A stretch of 14,226 bases of DNA. Source: Hodarchaeum sp048939265. Its GTDB lineage: Archaea > Asgardarchaeota > Heimdallarchaeia > Hodarchaeales > Hodarchaeaceae. The translations under genes and the position numbers were made by a program. The notes under the pieces are model-generated. The model did no database searches, was not told where the DNA came from, and saw nothing but the letters and a program-made list of their open reading frames with translations. This document shows, piece after piece, positions 1 through 7,309 of the stretch. Position 1 is the stretch's first letter; each line of letters begins with the position of its first letter. The stretch spans positions 1 to 14,226 of the forward strand of contig JBHLPQ010000095.1 of assembly GCA_048939265.1 (NCBI GenBank). Reading direction: 5' to 3'.

Positions 1-1024
1 AGATTGCTTCTTGCACCAAATCTATAGTTAATCTATAGATACTTGAAAGGATGGAACTGGATTCATTGATCAGCCTTTTTTGAGGTAAAAATAGTTCCTT
101 ATAACCTTGTATCACTTTATTCTGGGTTGAAAAAGCAATAACGAAGTCTCCACTCGTATGACTTAATATTGATCCAGTTCTGGCAATACCTAGCGCTCCT
201 CTGTGAGCTAGTCTGTTAAGCTGACGACTGTTGAGTGGCAAGTCTGTGGCGAGTATAACAATGATTGACCCACCTCCTAATTTTGCAACCCAATTCTCAT
301 TGGCTTTCGGTAGATATTTTTTCTGATCAAGTATTGATACCATTTCTGTTCCATAAAAATTAAAATCCTTAAAGCGACCGAAGTTTGGGACGACTAGTGC
401 TCCAATATGGTAGACATCCTCACTACCAATACGTTCATTTGGCACAATTCTTGAAGCTGAACCAACTCCACTTTTTAGCTCAAAAACTTGCATGCCTGTA
501 CCAGCACCAACATTTCCCTGTTGGATCTTGCTCGATTTAGCTTGGTTAATTGCCTCAATAACATGTTTCTCTTTAACATGACGCCCCTGGATATCATTCA
601 AATATCCATCAAAACATTCAGCAACGATAGGTGCCACTGATCCAGTTTTAATACCTATTTCTGGATTTTCAGCTATCGCATGGCTTACCAAAGCATCAAA
701 GACTAATCCAACGTTCAGAGTGTTTGTTATCGCAATGGGTGTTTCTATTACTCCTGTTTCAAGTATTTGGGTGATTCCAGTCGCTTTACCATAACCATTA
801 GCGACAAAAACACCTGCAGGCACTTTTTCCTTGAAAACGTTCCCATCGTGTGGAAGAATCGTTGTAACACCTGTTCTAATGGGGCCTTCTCCAGGTATTA
901 GGTCACCTTCCCCTTTAATAATGGTTTTATGACCAATTTTCACCCCTGGAATATCAGTTATTGCGTTCTTCTGACCTGGTTCATAACTACCGCATTTCCA
1001 ACCTAAAGTTCGTAGATCTATCAT
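1..1024 (-). CDS. DmpA/S58-family aminopeptidase (L-aminopeptidase/D-esterase type), 3' end cut by window edge
   Basis: The minus strand reads open from an ATG at 1024 to the window edge (341 codons). This matches the S58 family (DmpA, BapA), N-terminal nucleophile hydrolases that cleave themselves between Gly and Ser and then remove N-terminal residues from peptides or act on D-amino-acid esters and amides. Visible landmarks are DIPGVKIGH near residues 24-32, RTGVTTILPH at 50-59, GNVGAGTGM at 170-178, SGVGSASR at 185-192, and the processing site GGG|S at 250-253 followed by IIVILATDLPL. RTGSILSHTSGD follows at 282-293. Ser253 is the predicted nucleophile and new N-terminus of the beta chain. 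Family members run about 330-375 residues, so only a short C-terminal tail is missing. There is no signal peptide, so it is probably cytoplasmic. It diverges from the GNAT gene across a short intergenic region. The family call is firm; the natural substrate is unknown. Confidence 0.93.
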   Translation of the reverse strand, partial: MIDLRTLGWKCGSYEPGQKNAITDIPGVKIGHKTIIKGEGDLIPGEGPIRTGVTTILPHDGNVFKEKVPAGVFVANGYGKATGITQILETGVIETPIAITNTLNVGLVFDALVSHAIAENPEIGIKTGSVAPIVAECFDGYLNDIQGRHVKEKHVIEAINQAKSSKIQQGNVGAGTGMQVFELKSGVGSASRIVPNERIGSEDVYHIGALVVPNFGRFKDFNFYGTEMVSILDQKKYLPKANENWVAKLGGGSIIVILATDLPLNSRQLNRLAHRGALGIARTGSILSHTSGDFVIAFSTQNKVIQGYKELFLPQKRLINESSSILSSIYRLTIDLVQEAI

Positions 1025-1101
1025 GATTTGTTTTCCTAGTTACTATTCTTAAAAAAACAGGGGTTTTTCATTTAATTGAATTGAAGCCCTTTTTAGCTTC
1101 T
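1025..1101. promoter_or_regulatory. Divergent intergenic region between peptidase and acetyltransferase
   Basis: This short AT-rich spacer separates two divergent starts. On the plus strand TCTTAAAAAAAC around 1047-1058 could act as a TATA-like box, placing transcription start near 1080 and favouring the ATG at 1102 over the TTG at 1081 for the acetyltransferase. A weak inverted repeat, AAAAAC (1053-1058) and GTTTTT (1063-1068) around AGGG, is also present. No convincing minus-strand TATA box is visible within the spacer, so the peptidase promoter may lie inside the start of the acetyltransferase gene. All of this is inference from composition and distance. Confidence 0.25.
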
Positions 1102-1917
1102 ATGAAAACCCTGAGGATTTATGTGTTGAAAATAAAACTTTTACCAAAAAATGATCGAGATCAAATCCATAGATGTATTAAATTAGTTGATTCTACCTAT
1201 TTTGACAATATAGTCTTACTAGGTGACCTCTTTCCTCCGTGTCTCAAGCTAACAGATATCTATGGCATCTTTGATCACAATACTTTACTTTCATTTTTTA
1301 CAGTTTTTAATGGATTTGCAGCCCCTTCTGTGGTCGTTCCAAGTGAAGAATCTAATACTGAATTATTTATTCTTTCTAACTTGGACAAAATAGTTTCAAA
1401 TGAATTCACTTTGGTTACATTCACTCTAAGAGAGAAAGATTTGACTGATTATTGTCAAATAGAAGATGAAAGCTCTGAATATTGTATGATTACTAATCAA
1501 TCAAAGTTCAAACCTAAATATCATGATTTTTTCTTTAAACGCGTAACTCCTGAAGAATATTCTCGTATTGATTTGTTTTATAGATCAATTCACACTTATC
1601 CTTGGAACCCTATACAATTAGAAAGTGATTTTTATTATTTCTTTGAGGAGAACAGTCAAATAATTGCCTGCGGAGGGACACACTTTGAAACTCCAGAGCT
1701 AGCACATTTAGGAAATGTTATAGTAATTCCTGAATTTAGAGGGCGTTCGTTTGGTACAGCTTTAGTTTCAACTATCACTACTAATATCCTAAGGAAAAAA
1801 GCATATGCAACACTTTTTGTTACTCAAGATAATAACCATGCCATTAATCTTTATAAAAAACTAGGTTTTTTTCATCACAAGCCAGTGTCAATTTTTTCAT
1901 GTAAAAAAAGAGATTAA
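1102..1917 (+). CDS. GNAT-family N-acetyltransferase
   Basis: The C-terminal half is a clear GNAT domain that moves an acetyl group from acetyl-CoA to an amine. With residues counted from the ATG at 1102, landmarks are CGGTHFE near 190-196, the strand and pyrophosphate loop GNVIVIPEFRGRSFGTAL near 204-221 (the RGRSFGTA stretch is the acetyl-CoA binding motif A), then VTQDNNHAINLYKKLGF near 241-257, the usual final strand and helix. The GTH and GNV pairing resembles the FR47-like subgroup. The first 140 residues or so form a separate domain that I cannot assign; such N-terminal extensions sometimes hold a degenerate GNAT copy. Start choice is uncertain: TTG 1081 extends the frame by 7 codons, and GTG 1123 and TTG 1126 follow a GAGG at 1113-1116. 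The substrate cannot be told. It is followed by a T-rich tract, so it is probably a single-gene transcript. Confidence 0.88.
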   Translation: MKTLRIYVLKIKLLPKNDRDQIHRCIKLVDSTYFDNIVLLGDLFPPCLKLTDIYGIFDHNTLLSFFTVFNGFAAPSVVVPSEESNTELFILSNLDKIVSNEFTLVTFTLREKDLTDYCQIEDESSEYCMITNQSKFKPKYHDFFFKRVTPEEYSRIDLFYRSIHTYPWNPIQLESDFYYFFEENSQIIACGGTHFETPELAHLGNVIVIPEFRGRSFGTALVSTITTNILRKKAYATLFVTQDNNHAINLYKKLGFFHHKPVSIFSCKKRD

Positions 1918-1919
1918 CG

Positions 1920-1946
1920 TTTTATGTTTTATTTTTTCTTTATATT
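1920..1946 (+). terminator. T-rich transcription termination tract after the acetyltransferase gene
   Basis: Directly after the TAA at 1915-1917 the plus strand has a run of T-tracts (TTTTATGTTTTATTTTTTC and on to about 1946). Archaeal RNA polymerase terminates at oligo-T stretches without needing a hairpin, and none is visible here. The assignment rests on composition and position. Confidence 0.5.
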
Positions 1947-2019
1947 TAAAATTCTAGAACCATAACAGCAAAATCTAGATGGCTTTTACTTCATAAAATC
2001 CTTCCTCCAAATACCAACT

Positions 2020-2031
2020 TTAATATATAAA
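2020..2031 (+). promoter_or_regulatory. Candidate archaeal TATA box for the longin/receiver-like gene
   Basis: TTAATATATAA is the best TATA-like element in the 206-base gap before the gene at 2124. Transcription would start near 2047-2052 and give a leader of about 75 bases. Just before the start codon lies CAAGGAAATTCTAATG, with AAGGAA as a possible ribosome binding site. No hairpin or known riboswitch is evident in the leader. Confidence 0.35.
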
Positions 2032-2123
2032 CAGATACAAAATATAAGCAACCATACTGGTTTCATAAAATCTTCACGATATCATTCTTCAAACATATTA
2101 CCCCATATTTCAAGGAAATTCTA

Positions 2124-3182
2124 ATGATCATCAAGAACCTCTGGATCATCTCTAAAGTTGGCATGTGTTATTATACTTATAGTGCTCCATTTTCTGACTA
2201 CCAAATCGACGAAATTTTGTTTTCTGGTCTTGTGGCGGGGCTTTCGACTTTTGCTGAATCTCTCAGTGTAGAAAACAAAAGCATAGAATTTCTAAAAATG
2301 GGGGAAGATGAACTCTATTTTGAAACAATTGATAACACAATAATTGCAGCGATTGTAACTGCTGGGGATGAGAAAGTTCAGCCATTTTCAATTCATGTTA
2401 TGCTACAATTCATTGGAACAAAATTTGTTGATATGTATTACCAAGAAATCGATGACATCTTCTCTGAATGGGCTGAAATAACGAAACCATTTACAAAAGA
2501 GATTAAAAATTTCCTTTTAGATCAAGATCTGCTTGAAGATATTAAGCGGGAACAATTTCAGAACCTCTTCAACGAAGCAATTACGGGTAAAGTCCCCCTG
2601 GACTTGCTTCATTGGAGGGGAATTCAAATATTTTCTAATTCAAATCCAGAAGTTTTATCAAACTCTGTAAGCTTAATAAATAACCTTCAAGATGTTGCAT
2701 CTTCATTAATTAGCGATGCTCTCCTTGAAGCCAAAGTCTTAGACGTTTTACATAGACTCATGAAAGATTTAACTTCTCAAGTTTTCACTCAGGATCCTCG
2801 GAAGCTTTTACTCTTATGCAGGGACTCAGAAACTTTTGAATCTCTGTATAAAGTGTTATTAGCTAGAGATATCCTCGCAATTCACTGTTCGACTTTTGAA
2901 TACCTCCAAGGGGTAATAGAAACTTGGCAAGACCCGAATCCTTATGACATTCTAATAATAGACACACAGGTCTCAACAAAAGAGATTCGAACTCTGCATA
3001 ATATAGAAATGATTGATGATGCTAAAATTATAATGGTAGTAAACAAGATCCCCAGACCTCCTCGGGGAAGATTAGTTCAAAAAAAGCCAATCTCATTTAT
3101 TGTTCAAGAAAATATTTCGGATTTCGACCTAAATACTCCCTTGGTAGATTATCTACTAACTTGCCTTGTTCATGAAGCGTAA
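2124..3182 (+). CDS. Longin/roadblock-like domain protein with a C-terminal receiver-like domain, function unknown
   Basis: I do not recognise this as a named protein. Residues 1-120 have the look of the longin/roadblock-type modules common in Asgard archaea: a strand opening (IIKNLWIISKVGMCYY), a helix with LFSGLVAGLSTFAESL at 32-47, a beta hairpin around 54-80 with the pattern MGEDELYFE, then a long helix with FIGTKFVDMYYQEID. Residues 130-220 are mostly helical and unassigned. Residues 225-352 alternate strands and helices like a CheY-type receiver: KLLLLCRDS (Asp234), helix, ILAIHCST, helix, YDILIIDTQ (Asp280 at the phospho-acceptor position), helix, AKIIMVVNKIP (Lys308), PISFIVQEN, helix. 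The usual Asp pair and the Lys after strand 5 are not in their standard places, so phosphorylation is doubtful. Family knowledge suggests longin-type domains act as binding platforms, often for small GTPases. There are no membrane segments. The gene ends 14 bases from the convergent NAD-synthase-like gene. It is certainly coding; the domain calls are tentative. Confidence 0.7.
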   Translation: MIIKNLWIISKVGMCYYTYSAPFSDYQIDEILFSGLVAGLSTFAESLSVENKSIEFLKMGEDELYFETIDNTIIAAIVTAGDEKVQPFSIHVMLQFIGTKFVDMYYQEIDDIFSEWAEITKPFTKEIKNFLLDQDLLEDIKREQFQNLFNEAITGKVPLDLLHWRGIQIFSNSNPEVLSNSVSLINNLQDVASSLISDALLEAKVLDVLHRLMKDLTSQVFTQDPRKLLLLCRDSETFESLYKVLLARDILAIHCSTFEYLQGVIETWQDPNPYDILIIDTQVSTKEIRTLHNIEMIDDAKIIMVVNKIPRPPRGRLVQKKPISFIVQENISDFDLNTPLVDYLLTCLVHEA

Positions 3183-3196
3183 ATGATTCAAGGGAA

Positions 3197-4135
3197 TCAA
3201 ATCTTTGGTATGAGTGGAACTTTTCTGGTAAAAGCAGCAGAATTGTAATAAGCATTGATTTTTTCCAATTTTTCAATAGGAATATCCATTTCATTACTTA
3301 TCTCTGTGATAGATTGACCTTGTTCAAGTCGAACTAATATTTTATCAACCTCATCAACAATCAGCTCAAAGAAATAGAGGTACTTATTTTGGACACCTGG
3401 TATGAGATCGGCTTTAGATAAGTTTCGAATGGGTTCTGGGAGTTTCAGATATTCTGCAACTTCAAAAATCTGAGAACGATATAGACCCCCTAAAGGCATT
3501 AGGTCAGCACAGTGACCATGTCCCCACTTAGTAAATAATCCTGTAGAAAGCTCGGTTTTATTAATTGTTCCTATAAGAAGTCGATTTTCTTGTTCTGCAG
3601 TTAGGTATGCAACCGCCATCTGAAGCCGTGATCGAAATTTATTATGAGCGATGATTTTGTGAATCCATTTCTCCCTATCTGAAGTTGCTTTTCCTACCAT
3701 ACTATAAGTTTTTTCTTCAATTTCTTTTTTGGCTGTGTTCTTCAACAAAGAATAACTAAGTGGCTGGTATAGGGAAGGAATTTCCCGAACGGATCCTGGA
3801 ACTAGATCTTTCGACTCGAAATTCTTCAACATGGGTTCTATATCGCAACGGACTATGTTTTCTTCTGGTACCCCTAAAAACTCAATAGAAGTCTCCAGAG
3901 TCTCTTCCTGCTTCTCAAAATATTTATTCGTTCTTATGAGTAGTTTAACAGCATCAGCACCTAACGCATCTAGACATAATTTAGACACAATTGTTGAGTC
4001 CATATAACCAGAAAATAGTACTAGAGCGCCTTCAACTTCCCTTTCCACTGTAGTAGTACCAATGAAATGAATAATTCGTTCTACAATGTTAGCTAAATCA
4101 TTTCTAATAGTAATCTCTTTCAAGATTCCCACCAT
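3197..4135 (-). CDS. NAD+ synthase (NadE)-family protein with an altered PP-loop
   Basis: The 312-residue protein follows the NadE layout, an N-type ATP pyrophosphatase that adenylates nicotinate adenine dinucleotide and amidates it with ammonia to NAD. The PP-loop, usually SGGxDS, reads SGYMDS (42-47). Further on come LLIGTINKTE (186-195; the family has GTxNKSE), LFTKWGHGHCAD (200-211; the family has TKYGDG), LMPLGGLYRSQIFEVAEYL (212-230), KADLIPG (241-247) and a C-terminal FTRKVPLIPKI. The segment after KADLIPG lacks the TDE/ELG acidic residues typical of NadE. Length and order fit NAD synthase and there is no glutaminase domain, so ammonia would be the nitrogen donor. The changed loops leave open that it is a diverged paralogue using another substrate. 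The ATG at 4135 is the first sensible start. It runs convergent to the gene ending at 3182. Confidence 0.82.
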   Translation of the reverse strand: MVGILKEITIRNDLANIVERIIHFIGTTTVEREVEGALVLFSGYMDSTIVSKLCLDALGADAVKLLIRTNKYFEKQEETLETSIEFLGVPEENIVRCDIEPMLKNFESKDLVPGSVREIPSLYQPLSYSLLKNTAKKEIEEKTYSMVGKATSDREKWIHKIIAHNKFRSRLQMAVAYLTAEQENRLLIGTINKTELSTGLFTKWGHGHCADLMPLGGLYRSQIFEVAEYLKLPEPIRNLSKADLIPGVQNKYLYFFELIVDEVDKILVRLEQGQSITEISNEMDIPIEKLEKINAYYNSAAFTRKVPLIPKI

Positions 4136-4453
4136 AAGATTTGAGTTCCATGAGTCAAGAATAATTTTGTATAAATTTAATTAAAGATAATACAATATAT
4201 AGCAGTTAATTTTTTGGATCTAAGAAAAGAAGTTTGAAATTGTTTTTAGAAAAGCAACGATGTACATGAATTATCTTTTATTTTAAAAAAATATGGTATA
4301 TAGCTTTAATTTGGAAAAAATATCTTTACTTGTTTTACTATTGGTTATTGCCGAAAACATTGAATATCCTTTTCTATTTCGCTAAATTGGTTTTGATTGA
4401 TTGTCATTCATCATTTTAGTTCTGATTTCTACTAAAAAGGAAGATAACTTTTC
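4136..4453. other. AT-rich divergent intergenic region (318 bases) with no supported gene
   Basis: This spacer separates the NAD-synthase-like gene (minus) from the helicase gene (plus). The sequence is strongly AT-rich with stops in all frames. I see no tRNA, no hairpin of note and no repeat. One short reading frame, ATG 4293 to TAA 4385 (30 residues, with the hydrophobic stretch ISLLVLLLVIA), could encode a tiny membrane peptide, but nothing else supports it. AAGGAAG at 4437-4443, 10 bases before the GTG at 4454, is a possible ribosome binding site for the helicase. Confidence 0.6.
4170..4181 (-). promoter_or_regulatory. Candidate TATA box for the NAD-synthase-like gene
   Basis: On the minus strand the sequence reads TTAAATTTATAC about 35-45 bases before the ATG at 4135. 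Transcription about 25 bases downstream would give a leader of roughly 15 bases. It is weakly supported because the whole spacer is AT-rich. Confidence 0.25.
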
Positions 4454-7273
4454 GTGTCTTTTGATATATTAGATCCTCGGCTTCAAGAGGTTCTAAATGA
4501 GCTTGGACTTACCCCAACTCCAAGGCAAATGGAGTATCTTAAAGCTATCATTGCTAACAGAGATGTGTTGATTGTTGCTAGTACTGGATCTGGAAAGACC
4601 TTTGGGACAATCATTGCTTGTCTCCATCGAATTCTCACCGAAGAATCGAGTCCAATTACTACTGTTGTAATCACTCCTCTAAAAGCTCTCAATCGAGACA
4701 TTTTTCGTCGAGTTCTGCCATCTCTATGCAGAAAATTAGGTGTATCAATTGCAGTTCGTCATGGAGATACTACTAGTGCGGAAAGAAAAAGACAAACTAA
4801 GGATCCTCCTCAAATTTTAATCTCGACTCCAGAATTGTTTCAAGCTTTACTCCCTGCAAAGATTCTCGGACGAGAACGTCTGAAAAATGTTCAAACTGTT
4901 GTTATTGATGAAATTCATGAGTTAGTGGAAACAAAGCGAGGGGTTCAATTGTCACTGGCTTTAGAGCGCCTCTCAATGCGGGTAGGAGGAAGAATTCAGC
5001 GAGTAGGGATTTCAGCAACTTTAGGAAATCCTGGAAAAGTCATGGAATTTCTTGCACCAACAAGTACTAATTTCAAGGTAATAGAGATCCCGTCTCTAAA
5101 GCAACTGCAACTTTTTCTTGAATTTCCCACTCAATTATCTCCAAACCTTCGAGAATTTACAAAAATACTACATACTACTGAAGAAGCAGCTGCAAGATTC
5201 TTTGAATTAGTTGAAATCATTAAGAAAGAGTCAGGAACCGTTTTACTCTTTACGAACACCCGACAGCAGGCTGAAATCCTTGGGTATCGTTTTAATCGGT
5301 ATAATGAAAACATCGACCCAAATGAACAAATCGCCTTTGAAGTTCATCATTCTAGTCTTTCAGCTCAATATCGCTTACAAGCTGAGACAGAAGTGAGAGA
5401 AGGAAATTTAGAATTAATCATAGCCACTTCCTCTCTTGAATTGGGGATAGATATTGGAGCTGTAAGCCTAGTTATTCAATATATGAGCCCAAGAAGAATT
5501 GAAACTCTCATTCAAAGAGTAGGGCGAGCTGGGCATGGATTAGACAGAGTAAGCCGTGGTATAATAGTAGCAGAAAACCCTCGAGATCTGTTTGAGGCTT
5601 TTACAATTCAAGAGGGTGTTTCTAGGGAGGAAGTAGAACCAACAACTATTCATACATCGGCATTAGACATCCTATTCCATAGTATTATTGGTATCTTACT
5701 TGATTTTGGAGAAACCAAAGTCAAAACAATCTTAAATATCATAACGAGGGCGTATCCTTTCAAGGATTTCACATCTCATGATTTATTACCACTATTACAG
5801 TATGGTAAAGAGAACCACTTTTTCTTCGTAAATAAAGATCCTGATTCAGGCCAAATTTCCTTAAGAGCTAAACGAAAAGCTTATCAGTACTATTACGCAA
5901 ACCTAAGTAGCATCCCAACGAAAAGAAGTTATAGTGTCTTTGATATCGGTAGACAAAGCAGAGTAGGGCATCTGGATGAGGCATTTGTGTCCACTAGGGG
6001 CGAGAAGGGAGCTATTTTTATTTTAAACGGGCTTCCATGGGAGTTTCTTGCTCAAAAAGAGGATCGGATAGAGGTTCGTCAAGTTAAAGGGCTAACTGAG
6101 GCAGCAATACCAACATGGGAAGGAGAATTAATACCAGTATCGCAGATGGTGGCTGAATCTGCAAAAAATTTGTTTGAGAATAATCTTCTAGATGAATTAG
6201 ATCCTTCTCCTGTCCGAAACGAGCTTTTAGATTTGATAAATGGACATAAAAAATTGGGAATCGTTCCAACCAAAAATAAAATTTTGATCGAGTTTGCAGG
6301 TAGACAATTAGTTCTTCATAGCTTCCTAGGATCAAAGGGAAATGAAACCTTAGGCTTATTAATTTCATCAATAATTGGGGCTAAGCAAGGCCACTCTATT
6401 GAGTTTCGCTCTGATCCTTATTCAATTTTTCTCTCGTTACCACGACCAACCAGTCTTGTACCTATTCTTGAGTCGATCAGACCAGAACACATCTTTCCCT
6501 TATTGAAGCATAGAATCGGGAATAGCGATCTATTTAATTGGCGAATTCGCCAAGTGGCTAAGCGATTCGGTGCTGTCACTAAAGATCTCGATAGCTCACC
6601 TATGGTAACTAGGCTAATTGTTTCCCGTTATAAGGACACTATTATTGGAGAGGAGACAGTTAATGAAATTCTATATGAAAAAATGGATGTCGATGCTGTC
6701 ATCGACTTCTTTACCCTCCTTCAGAGTGGAACATTGAAGATTGAAGAATTTCCTGTTAAGCGGTTTGAAACTCCACTTTCACTTGCAGCAACTCAACCCA
6801 TTTCGATGAATGTCCTCAAACTAAGACCTTCCCATTTAATTTTGGAAAAAGTAGAAAAAAGGATCCGAAATACATGGGTAAGGCTAGTATGTATGCGTCT
6901 TGAATGTAAATTTGAAAAAGTTCAACGTGTAGAAAGTCTAACAGAAGATATTCAATGTCCTAAATGCCAATCACGATACATTGCACTTGTACATCAGAAT
7001 AAAACAGGTGTTAAGGGATTACTTAAGAAATCGGTTTTAAAGAACATTAAATTATCCCGAGAAGAGAAAAAAGAACTTAATACAGCAAAAAAATCAGCTG
7101 ATTTAATATTATCCTTCGGAAAAAAAGCTGCTTTCGTTTTAGCTGGAAGAGGTATTGGCCCCACTACTGCTATTAGAATTCTTAGATCACCCCAAAAAGA
7201 TACAGAAGATCTTCTTGCTTTAATTTACAAGTACGAGGCAGATTTTGCTCGGACACGAGAGTATTGGGATTGA
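4454..7273 (+). CDS. lhr: Lhr-type superfamily 2 ATP-dependent helicase
   Basis: This is an Lhr-family DEAD/DEAH-like helicase of 939 residues, which translocates on single-stranded nucleic acid and unwinds duplexes or RNA:DNA hybrids. Motifs in order: ASTGSGKT (42-49, Walker A), TPLKALNRD (74-82), STPELFQALL (124-133), DEIHE (152-156, Walker B), SATLGNP (187-193), FTNTR (266-270), ATSSLELGIDIG (324-335) and QRVGRAGHG (354-362, arginine fingers). The middle, with TRGEKGAIFILNGLPWEFL at 514-532, is the Lhr-specific winged-helix and beta-barrel region. The C-terminus adds a likely zinc site (Cys813, Cys818, Cys835, Cys838, the last two as CPKC) and a helix-hairpin-helix LAGRGIGPTTAIRIL (896-910). 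The extension recalls the archaeal aLhr1 type, though I assign that subtype from memory. The start is GTG, with AAGGAAG 10 bases upstream. It ends 36 bases from the convergent phosphoesterase gene. Confidence 0.95.
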   Translation: MSFDILDPRLQEVLNELGLTPTPRQMEYLKAIIANRDVLIVASTGSGKTFGTIIACLHRILTEESSPITTVVITPLKALNRDIFRRVLPSLCRKLGVSIAVRHGDTTSAERKRQTKDPPQILISTPELFQALLPAKILGRERLKNVQTVVIDEIHELVETKRGVQLSLALERLSMRVGGRIQRVGISATLGNPGKVMEFLAPTSTNFKVIEIPSLKQLQLFLEFPTQLSPNLREFTKILHTTEEAAARFFELVEIIKKESGTVLLFTNTRQQAEILGYRFNRYNENIDPNEQIAFEVHHSSLSAQYRLQAETEVREGNLELIIATSSLELGIDIGAVSLVIQYMSPRRIETLIQRVGRAGHGLDRVSRGIIVAENPRDLFEAFTIQEGVSREEVEPTTIHTSALDILFHSIIGILLDFGETKVKTILNIITRAYPFKDFTSHDLLPLLQYGKENHFFFVNKDPDSGQISLRAKRKAYQYYYANLSSIPTKRSYSVFDIGRQSRVGHLDEAFVSTRGEKGAIFILNGLPWEFLAQKEDRIEVRQVKGLTEAAIPTWEGELIPVSQMVAESAKNLFENNLLDELDPSPVRNELLDLINGHKKLGIVPTKNKILIEFAGRQLVLHSFLGSKGNETLGLLISSIIGAKQGHSIEFRSDPYSIFLSLPRPTSLVPILESIRPEHIFPLLKHRIGNSDLFNWRIRQVAKRFGAVTKDLDSSPMVTRLIVSRYKDTIIGEETVNEILYEKMDVDAVIDFFTLLQSGTLKIEEFPVKRFETPLSLAATQPISMNVLKLRPSHLILEKVEKRIRNTWVRLVCMRLECKFEKVQRVESLTEDIQCPKCQSRYIALVHQNKTGVKGLLKKSVLKNIKLSREEKKELNTAKKSADLILSFGKKAAFVLAGRGIGPTTAIRILRSPQKDTEDLLALIYKYEADFARTREYWD

Positions 7274-7309
7274 CACAATATTCATCTATTTATCTTAGAA
7301 ACCATTAAA

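Noticed and set aside
1990..2072. Direct repeat TTCATAAAATC at 1990-2000 and 2062-2072
   Set aside because: Eleven bases of AT-rich sequence repeated once is expected by chance; no further copies or regular spacing are seen.
3097..3294. A 65-codon minus-strand frame spanning the convergent 3' ends
   Set aside because: It overlaps the ends of two well-supported genes in another frame and its translation resembles no protein.
6079..6371. Minus-strand frames inside the helicase gene
   Set aside because: They lie opposite a continuous, motif-rich helicase coding sequence and have no recognisable content.
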